DNA from: Misgurnus anguillicaudatus
Lineage: Eukaryota > Chordata > Actinopteri > Cypriniformes > Cobitidae
NCBI RefSeq assembly: GCF_027580225.2
Contig: NC_073337.2
Location: 11,771,001-11,835,000, forward strand
DNA length: 64,000 nucleotides
Direction of reading: 5' to 3'
The position numbers and the translations under genes were made by a program. Shown piece after piece: positions 47,653 through 60,544 of this stretch. The notes under the pieces were generated by a model. That model did no database searches and was not told the origin of the DNA. It worked only from the letters and a program-made list of their open reading frames with translations. Numbering within the stretch: position 1 is the stretch's first letter; every line of letters begins with the position of its first letter.

Positions 47653-48010
47653 ATAAGTGGTCCAGAGATAGTGGGATAAACAACACTATTCCACTATCTC
47701 TGGACAACTCTGGATAAAATCTGATTTTTCTTACTGACTCCGTACACACTATAAAGTTCCGGGAGTGACAAGCACATTTAAAGGTCACATAACACACAGT
47801 GTTTCTGCCAATCTCATGTTAATCTTGAGTACCTACAAAGTAGTACTGTATCCTTCATATCTCCAAAGAGTCTTTACTTTTATCAGATTTATAAAAAACA
47901 GATCAGCTGTACCGCTACTTTAGCAGAAAAACCCGAGCCCCTGGAGGCGTACCGTATCACATGCAAGCAACACACACAAAACATTATCCCACTATCTCTG
48001 GACAACTTAT
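47653..48010. repeat. Hairpin repeat around 'ccactatctctgga'
   Basis: tccagagatagtggga and ttccactatctctgga face one another at 47660-47705, and a third copy cccactatctctggac lies at about 47988. Possibly decayed MITE ends. Confidence 0.5.
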
Positions 48011-48779
48011 GATTCCCTACGTTTGTGTTGTTTACATTATATGCACTTACGCAACAACTGCCAACAAAACACCTTTGACATTTGATGTAGTTCTACATCT
48101 ACAAATCATGACCCGGTTGGGACGGCCCCATTGCAAAAATCCAGCTTTAAACAAACACACTTGCACAACACCGCTGCTTCCATGGATAAACAAACTGTAT
48201 CTATTGTTTTCATAATGCTGGGTTCATTAGGAAGCTGAACAAGCTTAAATTCCCCTCACAAACAAAAACACACTTCTTTTGTGGTGTTGATTTTGTGTCA
48301 GCTCTTGGTTTGTGTGTGCGTGCACTATTTCGGGTGAATAAATATTAAGACTTCCAGCAATAAAATTGTCCATAAAAGAAATAAAGCGAGATTGTTATGT
48401 ATGAATATCTCAGAAACTTTGCATTCAGACCAGAAATACTCTGTAATTCGTCCAACTGCTTTTTGGATGCTTTGCCTATATTTAGCATGAGGAATACAAC
48501 TCTTTAACAGTGTTAAAAAGTCAGTAAGTGTTACTAAGCTTTAGACCCCCCCCCCTTAAATGTGGGAGTGAATTCCCTAATGGTTGTTCCATTTGTGTGT
48601 GAAAGAAGACACTCCCGTAACTACGATCATTGACACAGAGGTAACCATAAAAACGTTTTATGTTTAAAAAAAGTTGCCATGTCCACCCGTTTATTTAGGG
48701 GGGTCTGCCAGTTTGGGTCTTAACAGTTTTGGCTCGGTTTTTGAAGTTAATGTAAGGCGGAAGGTGTTGGTTACGGAAT

Positions 48780-49065
48780 TTTGGTCTTATTTCTAAAGTG
48801 CACATATTTCATTGCTAAAACCCAACGTTATTTTGTGTATTTGGTATAATACAATGTGTTTGCATCGTTTATGGTTCAACACATTATTTTTCACATGCCG
48901 TACATTTGTGTAGCTCCAGATTTCATTCCCTTCCTGAAGCGCACAGATTTGGTACAAAACTAATCAATTTGAAAAGTGCAGTGCCCCTGATTGGCCAGCT
49001 AATCTGTACATTGTGATTGGCCTGAATACCTCCGACGTCAGCCGGAAATGTGACGCTCCTATCAT
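48780..49065 (-). repeat. Dispersed repeat R1, uninterrupted copy
   Basis: Matches 56945-57655 through tatttggtataatacaatg, then gtgtttgc, and through gattggcctgaatacctcc, then gacgtcagccggaaatgtga. The minus strand gives the peptide TFPADVGGIQANHNVQISW in one copy and a close match in the other, but this follows from DNA identity of a repeat and I do not call a gene. Confidence 0.8.
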
Positions 49066-49470
49066 GGGAGTACTTCGACTCGGCGCAGTAACACCCTCCC
49101 TCTCCCATTATGAGAGTGAGAAGGGGAGCGGACTTTTCAGGCGAGTCGAAGTACTCCCAAAAGTGCTATTACGCCATAAAATATAGTTCCTCTTTTAAAT
49201 CTGCTTAGAAAAGCGCTACGTTTTATTTTGTACCACCAAACTTGCTCGTATAACTACTCGTCTTATATAGGAAAAACGTTGATGTGTTTGGTCACTTCTA
49301 ACTTTATCTCTAAATGGTACCATTGAATGAATGGGGCTAAGCTAAATGCTATCGAAGCGTCGCAGCGCGCTCCAGCGCTTACGTGCACGCACACAGATGA
49401 TAGAGGGATGTATCAACAATTCTTAGTTAAGGTAATAACATATTTTAATATTGAAAATGAGTAGACTATT
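49066..49470. repeat. Inverted-repeat block and trailing repeat body
   Basis: gggagtacttcgactcg (49066) faces cgagtcgaagtactccc (about 49143) across a CT/AG-rich spacer. The following text (gtgctattacgccataaaat and onward) has the appearance of a common cyprinid repeat. No coding sense. Confidence 0.55.
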
Positions 49471-49629
49471 CCTTTAATGTTAGTGAGTTTAGTTCTTGTG
49501 TTCTGTTATTATAATGTTTTACCCCCTCGTGGGTGTTTTGGTTCTGTGTTTTTGGATGTATTAAAGTATTCTTTATTTAAGTCTGCATTTGGGTTTTTTC
49601 ATGGTCTTCCCCGTGTTACGATCATGACA
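49470..49629 (+). mobile_element. 3' fragment of the LTR-like family
   Basis: taccccctcgtgggtgtttt, gtattctttatttaagtc and the end ttacgatcatgacac correspond to the distal part of the element at 17154-17646 read on its own sense strand. Confidence 0.5.
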
Positions 49630-50029
49630 CTTGCTGCATGTCCGCTAATCAACCTGTAAAAACGCAATCTCTGTAGACATCCTAGGCTCCACAAACTGCA
49701 ATAACAACAAAGTGGCCAAACCTACCATCAGAAACGATAACAAAGTGTTCCAGCCAATAAACGACAAGAAGGATTTGGGGGTGGGGGTTGGGCGCGTTCA
49801 TGAAAGCACAGAAGGGAGGGGGAGGAGTTAGCTACGCTCCGTTTGAAAACAGTTCAAACATCAACAAAAAGTAACGTCACACAGATTTGCTTAGAGCGCC
49901 TTTAATGTCAAAACGATAACCATAGACAAATATATAAATAGTAAAAAAGAATGCTTGCTATTGTAAACTAAGCAAAAAACATCTAGTTGTTCTCTACATT
50001 ACTAAAAGTGGAAAAATTATTGTTCTGAA

Positions 50030-50540
50030 GAAAATTTCAGTTGTTTCACCATGATGCAATGGATTTTAGGTAGCTGTCAGGCCAAGGGTTATAGGCATGC
50101 ATCAAACACAGAAAACAACTAAGGCTGCTAAAATCACTGGAATTGGGTTACAAACAGTCGGATACATTAAAAAGTAAAAGGACAGTGAACCGTTAACTGC
50201 ACAAGAAATGTGTTGTCAGAAAATCATTAAAAATTGACAGTAGAACTCACGGCTATAGCTATGTAATATTCTAATTGTTTCCACAAATAGTGCAATGAAA
50301 ACTTAACAATAATGGGACTAAACAGCTGTGTGGCCACAAGCAAGCCACTTGATGAGGCTATTTTGAAAAAAAAAAACAATCTTAGTTTGTTAGGGTCAGA
50401 AGAAAAGCACCCGAGGCATTGCACCCATCATAAATAGTGCCCACATACAAGCCTCTGGAGGCTGTGTTATTTTCTGGGGTCAGTGATAAAGGTGAAAAAA
50501 TCAAATCCCTATGAAAATGAATAGCACACCTCTTCCTAAC
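50030..50540 (+). pseudogene. Degenerate Tc1-like transposase region
   Basis: The plus strand resembles a fish Tc1-like transposase gene riddled with stops. A legible piece is the segment HIQASGGCVIFWG near 50450-50480, close to the GGxVMxWG motif before the catalytic region. Upstream, CACAAGAAATGTG-type text fits the N-terminal half. No intact frame remains, so it cannot encode an enzyme. Confidence 0.55.
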
Positions 50541-53500
50541 AAGCCACACAATTAAAAGGTATCATTAATGCTCAAATCACAGCGGATGTTACACCGTCTA
50601 ATACGGTCCATGTCTTATACTTTAAGAGCAACCTGTGTACAAAAAAAGCCTTTGATCAAAAGTAAAAAGAGGCTTGTTTTGCATGCAACACTAATTATTT
50701 TGATCTGTAAAAACCTTGCAATCTGCTTAGGGGGTTAGCTGGTTAAATGTCTGGAGAAACACATGAATCCCTGCAAGTATTTTTACCTCACACCTCTTTC
50801 GTCACATCAATTATTTATATTTCACTGGCAAAACAAAGATCTCACCTGTTCTCATCCCATTTGTCACCAGTTTTCATGGTGTTATACATGAGTGAATCAG
50901 TGTTTGCGTTACACGCTTCTGCACACTGACTGATGAATATTCAGTAGCCTCTTAAACGCTCAGTCTGTCGACAGCTCATTAACTGCTCAAATAACTTCTG
51001 TGTAAAGACAGAATTGCTTGGCTTAAAAATAGACAAAGGAGACTGACATTTTTCAATAAGCTCTGATGAAAGACAATATCCTTAAATCTGCATCAAACAT
51101 CAGAGGTGATACACTGTACATCACAAGATCAGTGTGTTTATCAGTGATAATGAGGAAAATCAACACATTTAAAGGCACATACAGTTCTGTTTAAATGATT
51201 CAAAATCTCTTATATTTTTTTAATTTGCAGTCACATAATTTTAAATTGCTTCTGCTGTTTATCTATTTTTTTACTAAATTAGTAAATATAGCAAAGCATG
51301 CTAAAAATGATAAAACATCTTGGTTACGACTATAACGTCTGTTACCTGAGATAGGGAACGAGACGCTGGCACTTCAACCGCTCACTGTCTTCCTCACTGT
51401 GTTAATTTAAATCTGTGTGTTACGTCATTGTACATTCAGAAATCCCACATGTGGGACCGTATTCTCTGGGGCACGTTAATTTGAATTCCACATATGGCAC
51501 CGTACGCGTCTAGTGGTTAAGACCCAAGCTCCCAATGCCTCATCTTTCAACAAGGAATGTTGTAAAGCAGCTAGAATAATGAATGTGAGGAGACACGTAC
51601 ACTGGTATTTTTATAAATGTAAAGATTTTTCCATCCTTCATTAAAAAAATCTCCACATCCACACAAACACGCATGAATCTGGTATGAAGTGCTGTCAAGA
51701 GCATGCCAAACCAACAGATGGCGATATCTCCCTAACCGTAAAGCCATTTTGGCCAGTCAAAAGCCATTGTACAAGCCAAAAACTCCGGTTTCACTGGCTA
51801 CATGACAACGTTGCAACCGGAGTTTCTGAAGATCTTTACCCTAGCAGGAGTTTTCATAAAGATTTCAGTCACCTGATAATTTGCTTGATTTTGGACGAAT
51901 GGCCAAACCTCACAGAAAATGTTATGGTTTTGAATACCATGCGTACATGTGGAAAGGGCCTTAAAAGAAAAACATGTTTTGCTTGTAGTTTAATAACAAA
52001 ATAGTTTGCAAAATAATTAAAATATAAATAAGTATCAAATGTACATTTTTTGTACACACAAATTGTAATATACTTTTTGCTATTCCTGAAGATACAAGTG
52101 CACATCACATGCCTGGCATTTTCAAAGTCTTTCACCTGGCAATGCTAAGAAACTGATACTTGCACACTTGCACAAGTTACGTCACTCAGAGGTCACAACT
52201 TATTATGTTTTATTAACGTAGTTCGGGAGGAGCACGTCAAATAAACCACTTAAGTACTTCCAGCTGTCTATAATCAGTAATCAACAAATACTCTAGTACC
52301 ACCAGCTGTCCTCAATCAGTAATCATCGTATCTACCCAATCAGCACAAAGGCAAGCCATATATAAGTCACAGTTTAACTCTCCAAAGATCCTCTGCAGTC
52401 TTCAGAATCCCTCCACCACCCCATCTCCTCTCACTCACCAAGTTAATTCCCAATGCCTACTGTATATAAGCGATTCTTAAAAAATGGTTGGACATTAATA
52501 CACTTTACTATAGTTAAATAAAACATTGTAATAGTTTATTTTGCAATAGTGACAACAGCTGTTTTGCACAGCTACTTACAAAAATAGCTAAACGGACTTG
52601 AAATAGAATTTTCATTATTAAATTTTAAGGAAAAGTATGGTACACCAAAAACATTTGCTCAAACAATTGAGGAGCTTAGATGCAAAAGCCACTAAACACC
52701 ACCTCGGCACGTATACATTCATGTTCTCGGCACGTATACATTCATCAATACAGTACTTTAGCTTTAAATCCCAGCGTCAGCCAACTTAGAAATACTGCTT
52801 GCTGGCAGAATCCAATGAAAAAAAATTCCTATTTTGTACAAGAAAACATGTCAAATGCACTTAGAGGGCTTTGCATCGGAGCTCTTCAATTATTTATACA
52901 AAGCTAGAATGCCGCAATTATCACATTTCAGATGGCAGTGTAATAATCAGACTTTTATCTGTACTTTTTAATCAAAATTTCACCAAGTTTTGGAAGAAGT
53001 TTAAAACTTTAACTTTGGGAACAGAATGTCCTTAATTGACCTAAACCAACATTCATTAGCACTGCAGAGAGCTCAGTGTGTCTAATTAAAAAAATGAGTG
53101 CTGCTTGATCTCTTCTCTGAATTGCGGAGTCCCAGCATATTAGCTTTTTTAACGTTTCAACCCACAATGGTTTTAAACTGCAATTAGTTGGTAATGCCAC
53201 ACCTGTGAATTTGTCAAGTTTTAAATTGTGGATTTTTAATTTCAATGTTTAATGTGGTCTTTTAATATAACATAAAAATAAGTGTACATGAGAAGTGAGA
53301 TTTTAAGTAAAAAAAAATTACCTACTTGGTTTGTACAGCCAGCTTATACTGTAGGTCCCTATGTTCCTATCGATGGTCCCTACCGGAAATCACGTGACCT
53401 TTTCTAAAGCTCTTCAATCTTTTGAAAAGATAAACATTTGTTTTAGTTTTAATATAAACACACATTACTAGACAGGAAAGGACTACAATCCACTTAATTT

Positions 53501-53700
53501 AAATGTAATATTCCTCCAAATTTATGTACGGATATGTGAGAGAATAATGAAAGTGTTTTTCATAATAATATTTTAAGTGATTAAAAATTAAGTCAGAGAG
53601 ATATTGGTTTTGCCGGTTGTAGATGAATAACAGATATGAATTATCTGCTTAAGCAGTCACGTCACAGGAAAATAAGTGAAGTGAGCTAGGGTCCTTACCA
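50541..53700. other. 5' flank with few recognised features
   Basis: Mostly unique, AT-rich. A short piece at 51318-51380 (cttggttacgactataacg, gatagggaacgagacgct) resembles the end of a common cyprinid repeat. 52705-52745 holds a two-copy 22-bp repeat (ctcggcacgtatacattcat). No exon supported. Confidence 0.35.
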
Positions 53701-53713
53701 GTGCCCGAACTTG

Positions 53714-53900
53714 CACTCTAAAAATGGCTGGGTTATTTTTTACCCATGTTGGGTATTGGAGAAAACACAAAAATTTACCCAATGCTGGGTTGTTTTAACC
53801 CAACTGCTGGGCCCATGGTTGCATAAAAACAACCCAACATTGGGTCATTTTTAACCCAGTGGTGTGTTCTGTCCAATATTTACCCAGCAGGGGTAAAAAA
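53714..53900. mobile_element. CACTCTAAA/TGGGTT MITE
   Basis: Starts cactctaaaaatggctgggt and is built of alternating acccaa and ttgggt blocks facing each other. The right end is decayed. Confidence 0.75.
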
Positions 53901-53929
53901 AAACACAATATGATTTACGGCCTATGGAG

Positions 53930-54115
53930 CTGATTGAGACACACCCATAGTCTGTGAAAACCCAGTTAAAGTCATTTTTGCAATAGGCTGTTTTCTACAT
54001 AAAATCATCCTACATATTCTAAAGAACGTTCTGGGAAAATATAACCTTGAGATCTTTAATATGAATTGAGTAAATGCAAATCAATATTAAGTCAATGACT
54101 GAAATTCAAAGTTAT
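53930..54115. repeat. 'gtctgtgaaaaccc' dispersed repeat
   Basis: Same family as 18645-18860: gtgaaaacccagttaaagtc, gctgttttctacataaaatc and ccttgagatctttaa. Confidence 0.65.
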
Positions 54116-54468
54116 TCGTCTTATTGACACAATTTTCTGCAGTTTTTCGTGCCACTAAATAAAACAAAATATAAAATGACACAATAAAGAAAGTCGTGCC
54201 ACAGACATTTAAAACTATAGAAATTTATGCTGTGTGACACGAAAAAGACAGTCGTGCTCCAGTGGCATGAAAAACAGCGTAATTTCGTGTCAATAATACA
54301 AATACATAAATCAAATATTTTGTGACTATATTTTTTTGAGATTGGGTTGTGTTTTTTATACCTGCGCAACCTCAGTGTCCCATGCACCTCAGGTTGTGTT
54401 ATAATGAAACAAGCATTCAAAAGCCAATGCAGGGCTCTCAGAACTGAGGTTCTATGCCTGTCAACAAC

Positions 54469-55168
54469 CTGGGGTGCGTTTCCCGAACAACGACGCAACT
54501 CGCTGCTGAACGACCATAGTACGATGCATCGTTGGAGAAACAAACTACCTTGTCACAGCTGTTTCCCGAAAGCATAGTGACTTTGCCGCACATTCATCGT
54601 TTGAACCATGTTGGTTTAACAACATAGTTGATGATGTCACATGGTAGGTAAAGTACTAATTAATCTGTGCAAATTGATTTAATGTCAAATTACTGCTGTA
54701 AATATATTGCATGGGAAGACTGATTTGTTATCGTGATTTAGTTATCTGTTGTTTATTTTCAAGATATTCAATGTATGCGCAAGTTTCCTCTTATGTCACT
54801 CCTCCCAGGGATTCCCCAGGGTCTTAAAGCTCGTAGCCCTGCGCACATGCGCAGTTTCAAATGCGGCGCTTTAATTCTGTTTACGAACCTAAAGACGTAA
54901 AATAAAATGTGTTGGATAAAATGATGGATATAGAATGTACTATATGTTTTTTGCTTATTTTGTTCAAAAGCATGATCAACGTAAGTCTTAACATGATAAT
55001 AACAAGGAACGATGCTTCTAACGACAGGTGAAGAACTGTCGTTTAAACCACACAAGTTCGTTTGTTTGAACTAAGGATTCGGGAAACATCAAATCGTTGA
55101 ACTTTGTCAGTAACAATGAAACTTACGACAGTATTTGGCTAACGATGCTTTCGGGAAACGCACCCCTG
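54469..55168. mobile_element. DNA element (54472-55165) with GGGTGCGTTTCCCG ends and 3-bp TSD
   Basis: gggtgcgtttcccgaa at the left and ttcgggaaacgcaccc at the right are exact inverses. ctg lies on both sides. Subterminal acgatgcatcgtt and aacgatgctttcggg words repeat. 694 bp, non-coding. Confidence 0.88.
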
Positions 55169-55174
55169 GGCGAA

Positions 55175-55487
55175 AACACCCGACACGGGTGAAAGCGTTA
55201 ATGCTTAACAGAAGGCTTGTCTGAAGCGTGGCCAACAGCCAATCACAGTGGCCGCAACACATCCTCCAGTCTTGGCTGGCTCACACTAGGTTATTTGCAT
55301 AAGGAAATCTGATTGGCTGACACCTGCGTTGGTGCTTGAAGAGTTGAGAAATGTTCAACATCTGCCACGAGCAACGGCAGTGACGCATAGTTGATGGATC
55401 CACAATTCAGTTCGGCAACGCATGACGCCACTCATTAAAAGTAAATGAGAAGCGTTAACGCTTCCACCCCGTGTGAACGTAGCATGA
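55175..55487. mobile_element. MITE with ACACGGGTGAAAGCGTTAA ends
   Basis: gacacgggtgaaagcgttaa near the left is inverse to gttaacgcttccaccccgtg at the right. It lies only a few bases from the preceding element, and its extreme left end seems damaged. Confidence 0.7.
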
Positions 55488-56660
55488 GGCTGGCAAATGA
55501 AATTAAATCTATACTCACACTATGCAGTTGACTCTGCACAGAATAAAAGGACAGTAAACTTTTTACTAAACGCAACTTCCGGTAGACTTTCACAGAGAAT
55601 CAATAACAACAAGAGTCCTTTTACAGTTGCTTAAGTATAACAAGCAAAATCAATGGCAAGTAAATTACAGTTGTTCATATATCATATCCAACGCATTTCA
55701 ACTACACTTGGGTAAAATTAATATATAAAATTCTAGCTACAGATCTTTAAATTCTTGCCTGGCTGCCAAACCCTCTGCACAGCAGTGATCGATGCTAGCC
55801 GTCTCTCCTCGTCTTTAGCAAACCAAAACTCTTTATTTTCGACAAGGTATTTATTTCAGTTTAGCCACTAACCAGACCAATAAATAAATGCAGACTAGAA
55901 GTTACCTTCGGTTCAGGTGCAATGAAACCATCTATATGTAATGAACAGTGGCACTAAAAGATAAGCATTGCCGTTTGGTTGAACACCCTGACCTATCCCA
56001 CATATTGATACTAGTTTAACAAATACATGTTTAAGGAGGAATGTGGTCAATTGAAAGAATTTTGGAAAATAACAATTATATTCACATTAGTGAAACAGAA
56101 ATCACATCCTTTAAAACAGAACGGGAAGGCTGGTCATTCAAGATGTTTGGGAGGAAATCTGCACAACTTCTTCCGAAGCTCTGTGCTAAAGGGCAAAACA
56201 ATTCTAATGTTTGTAGGTCAATAATAGTCTTACCAAATGCATAGAGAATGCTAACTGTTTTATTGCTGAAAGGTGTATACCAGGCTGTTTATATGCAGTG
56301 GATAACATGCTGTTGATTTTGTAATTTCAGTATGACATTAGTCAGGCCACACGTTGTCACCAACTCCATCCCCAGAGTAGATTGATTGACAGGCATGCTG
56401 AATTCATACCCACACTGCTCAGTTTCAATTACTCAATAAACATGTGGCCCTCAGTTTAAGTTGTCAGGCCCTTGCTGGAGTGCCTCTGATAAGACATCCT
56501 CACACAGACGTGAGGCCCGATGGGGCTCAGTAAACAAAATTCATTCTCACACACACAAATACACAAAAAGAAAACTTTCCACGAGGGAATTTTGCATATA
56601 GTCAACACATACCAACCTTTATTGTGCTTTAGAAAATACACAGGTGCCTCTGGCATGCTT
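55488..56660. other. 5' flank without recognised features
   Basis: Ordinary AT-rich DNA. The two overlapping frames near 56027-56244 are unrecognised and unsupported. Confidence 0.4.
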
Positions 56661-56663
56661 TCT

Positions 56664-56944
56664 TAAGCCTGGAGTATAGTTCAGGTTTTTTTACGTGTAT
56701 GCGAGCGTACAAACACAGTCAAAAACACACCCTTGCAAAGCCTAATGTTTAGCAAGTTTAATTGACTCGTATGTGTACACAGATGTTCGACGCATGAGCA
56801 TTGCGACAAAATGCTATACGTCTCCTGGCCTACATACTTCTGTATACAAAATTCTGGTGGTGCGCATACTATTTCATAATTTACTATTTGAAATTTGCAT
56901 CATGCCTACTGTATGTGGACTCTCACATACGCGTCCAAAATGAA
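56664..56944. mobile_element. MITE-like element (aagcctggagtatagttcag)
   Basis: The left end aagcctggagtatagtt, and acgtgtatgcgagcg against cacatacgcgtcc at the right, suggest terminal inversion. The right outer end has been lost where the next repeat begins. Confidence 0.45.
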
Positions 56945-57655
56945 AGTACTTTAAAGGACACCTATTTCATTACTAAAAAACACATTATTTTGTATATTTG
57001 GTATAATACAATGTGTTTGCGTTAGGGCTGTAACAATTAATCGTGCAAATGCGCGTCTTCTCAATGAATGAATTTTAATGAATTACGGTGAAATCCCGGC
57101 ACATTCGAACGCCAGGGGGGCGCTCTCATGCAGAAACTCCCTTTGTGCCACAAAAGAAGTAGCATTCCAGGAAATGTCTACAGGAATATTTATATCGCTG
57201 TTCTTCACATTGTTTCAGGTATTTTCATGATAATAAAGAATATTTTGAATGATTTTGTTTAACGAGTGTTGCTTTTTTTAAATGCACGTTATAAACGACT
57301 ACGACTCATAATGATGTGATAAGGACTTCCTACTGACCAACTGCCATAGTACACGTACAAGCTGTGCATCAAACAAAGAATCGCATCCTTGCGATTCAGA
57401 ATCGATTTCAGACAGGCATTTTAAATGGGACACGCGATTTAATCGTTACATCCCGCGTTTGCGTGGTTTATGGAAAAAACACATTATTTTCCACATACCG
57501 TACATTTTTGTAGCTCCAGATTTTATTCTCTTCCTGAAACACACGGATTTGAAAAGCTTCATGTCCCTGATTGCCCAGCTAATCTGTACGTTGTGATTGG
57601 CCTGAATACTTCTGACGTCAGCCGGAAATGTGACGCTCCTTACCATGTTTGAAAG
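56945..57655 (-). repeat. Dispersed repeat R1, copy interrupted by a hAT element
   Basis: Same family as 48780-49065. The reading is continuous with that copy if 57024-57464 is removed. Confidence 0.85.
57016..57464. mobile_element. hAT-type element (57024-57456) with perfect 8-bp TSD and an empty-site relative
   Basis: tagggctgtaacaattaatc at the left and gatttaatcgttacatccc near the right are inverse. gtttgcgt is duplicated at 57016-57023 and 57457-57464. The uninterrupted family copy at 48780-49065 carries a single gtttgcat at the same place (about 48858). 433 bp. Confidence 0.95.
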
Positions 57656-57659
57656 ATTC

Positions 57660-58470
57660 GGTTCCTAACAGCAGTTAACTTACAGGCTGTGAGTCCAAGC
57701 GGGAGGAATTATGATAATGTCGGTCTTGTCTACATCACCAATCCCAGGAAGTAAACTGTTCCCTACACGTGTGTTTGTTGTAGTCCAAGAAAACAGATTT
57801 ATGCTGAAGATGATAACTCGCATCATTGTTTACTTTGGGGTTTGTACCTTTTGCATATCGTTAACATGTACTAATACACACTTACACACCAAAGGAAATG
57901 TAAAAATGTGAATCGGACAATAGGTGCTCTTTTTAAGCTCAGACTGCCCCAGTGCATTTACTTAAATCTTACATAACTTAAAAGTCAATAGATTTTCTCT
58001 CCTAATGTAGGTTTTTTTTCTTAATGCATTTGTCATCTTTACTCCAGTGACACCTGTAATTATTTGTGAAAATCATTATCTAGTGGCCGAATGTTCATTG
58101 CACTTTCTGTGGTTTATCTTCATTCTCCTCATCATGTGAAGGACATTTGATGGCTAGCCAATGGGATGTCAGCATGGTAGAAAATTATATCCATGTGGCT
58201 AAATCCTCAGAGGAAACGTGCAGATAGAGTTATAAGCTTGGTTAAACTGACAACTCAACTTAAAGAGACAACTCACTGCAATAGTCATGTTTTTGTAGAA
58301 AAAATAAAATGATAAAATCAACAATACTACAAATTAATGTGTTAGTGAATGAGACTCGTTTTAAAACTGTACACCGCTACTTAGATAAAAGTTGCTTGCT
58401 TGTGGTCCACTACTTTTAGTTACACTGAATCATGTGCAGCATATTTCCTTGACTCACTTGATACTAAAAA
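57660..58470. other. Unique 5' flank
   Basis: No repeats recognised. 57960-58190 has mixed composition and could be regulatory, with no direct evidence. Confidence 0.25.
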
Positions 58471-59380
58471 CTATAAAGCAATTGGCCGGGACGAAAGACA
58501 CACTGCAATCCATCTATAACCTCTTGAGCATTTACCCTGCTGGATCAACGTAAGGTCTTCAAGGCTATGGTCGCCAGTATCGAAAGAATAAAGACTAGTG
58601 CAGGAGTTTGAAGGAGAATCGATGAGAGGTAACTCTTGCAATATTGTTTCTCCAACTGCATTAGAGAGCAAAGTTGATAAAACAGATCAAGGGGGCCCTA
58701 AGAATGACTTTGATGAAATGTCTGTGACAGTTCGAAGGATGGGCTTGAAGGATTCGATAAGTCTTGCCTCTCTTCTCCTGGTTGGAATCAAAAGAGCATG
58801 TAATCAATCATCCCGATCTAATTTTGGAGCCACACAGGGGGCTAGCCGAGACCCATCCTTTAAAATAAGGGACAGAGTTGATAGGACACATCAAGGCTAT
58901 GTCCTGGCCAGACAGACCAGACGTGTTTACTTAGTAAAGCTCGCTCCCTCTTTCCGCACTGATCCTGCTGCATGCTGGGAAATCCTGGTCAGACTATTAT
59001 CAACACAAGGCCAGGTGCATCCAGGGAGGTTCAAGGGAGGTGGCATCCAAAGCTGGAGGATCAGAGGTGCCCCAGTGAAGGGACCTCCATAGGAAAGCTG
59101 CAGCCTGCCACATCAAAGGACTGTGGAACCAGAGGTGCAAAGTTGGAAATATAAAACCTTGTCAATGTAGCATGACAATAATGATATTTTGTGTATCTAT
59201 GTGAAAAGGTATGCTTTAGTATCCAGGGGTAAAAGATTAGTACAGAAAAAGTTGTCCTGAGGAACAATGGGATGCTGGCAAGATAATAAAGTGATGCAAT
59301 TACAGCAGCATTATCACTGTAGAAAAGTCTACATGAAATAAAGTTTTGTTGTTTATTGCACTTTTACTAGAACAGTTGGT
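58471..59380. other. GC-richer block with unrecognised open frames
   Basis: A plus frame of 164 codons (58598-59092) and an opposing frame of 66 codons (58471-58671) lie in a block clearly richer in G and C than its flanks. Neither product resembles a protein I know. Polyadenylation-like aataaa signals occur at about 59287 and 59338, followed by T-rich text, so an RNA gene or an unrecognised retroelement tail is possible. Confidence 0.25.
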
Positions 59381-59689
59381 ACTGAACTTCATTTTAAATA
59401 AAATATAAAGAAACTTGAGGAACTCACAGTTCACTCACTTCTAAACATTGAAACCTACAGTATGCCTATGGGCGTACAGGCACAAACCTGTTTTGGGACA
59501 TAAACCACAACATATTGGAGGAAGTGCATAAAAAAGGATTTTATCGCCTGAAGTATCAAATGTGCACATTTTCTTCTCTGACTCAACCCAACCTGTGTCG
59601 TTTTCATCAATATGCAAGGCACGCAAGTCTCTTCTCAAGGCAAACCATAAAATAGAGGCACAAGTGACACCACCAGAGTAGGAAACGAT

Positions 59690-59990
59690 CTCAGTGGAGA
59701 CAGAAGTCTGCCGCTGGGTTTGTAAATGAAAGGGAAGATAATAATTGGGCCTCGGCGGCCATTTTTCATTTTACTTCACTCAGTATTCCAGTCTTTTGAC
59801 AGCAGGTGATTTCAGTGATGGCAATTGTCGTACACGTTTATGTTACTGAACTAAGCACATCAGATGGGGACTTGTTTGCTACATTGAAATGCTGGCTGTT
59901 TGTGAAGGTTAATAAATCATAATGAGAAGCCTAAAAAGGCGAGCGAGTGGAATGTATGTGGTGCCAAGTCTGTCCAACTGGCATTAGCCA
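59690..59990. other. Candidate conserved non-coding element
   Basis: Unique, well-mixed sequence with no repeat ends, containing taataattgggcc, caggtgatttcagtgatgg and gttaataaatcataatgag. The look is that of vertebrate regulatory DNA, but this is an impression only. Confidence 0.2.
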
Positions 59991-60402
59991 CTTTCTTAAC
60001 ATACTGTCTTTGTTAGTACGTATGACTAAAGGTGTCTGCAGTAGACGTGATTTGCAGACTACCTGTGACTTAACCATGCATTTGTTACTATCAACTACTA
60101 GCTAGAAGACATGGGTGGTGACCAAAAGCTTATAACTAATGGTATAAGTAATTGGATGTCATTGTATACTTTTGTCACAGTTAAAGTATTTATCACAATA
60201 TTGTTAATTTTATTGCATTGTAAAGCAATGCAATAACACGCCAAATAAACAATTTTGTTACATTATTCAGAGGCTAAAAGAGTCCGCTCTAGCATGCCTC
60301 AAAATTAACTTAATTATATCAAGCTAACGGACACAATAGAATAGATGCAGACTGAAATAAAGTGACAAATAGAGAGTCGCCGTACAAATCCACAGCATAT
60401 TA

Positions 60403-60544
60403 AACCTAGGGCAGACATAGCCTAATGGTTATAGATGCAGGCTTTTAACCCAAGAGTTGCCGGTTCGAGGTGCCCTTGACCAGGGCACCTGCTCCCCATG
60501 CTCCCAAGGTGCTGCAGTGATAGCTACCCACTGCTTCGGGTGAG
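60403..60544 (+). repeat. tRNA-derived SINE, 5' part
   Basis: gggcagacatagcctaatgg (A-box region), gccggttcgaggtgccc (B-box region) and the following cccactgcttcgggtg body. The SINE is cut by the element beginning at 60545 and resumes at about 62566 with gcagtgtgtgtgttcacta and agcacaaattct. Confidence 0.75.

Noticed and set aside
48923..57646. Two minus-strand frames sharing TFPADV..IQANHNVQISW
   Set aside because: They lie in two copies of the same dispersed repeat (R1), and DNA identity explains the shared peptide.
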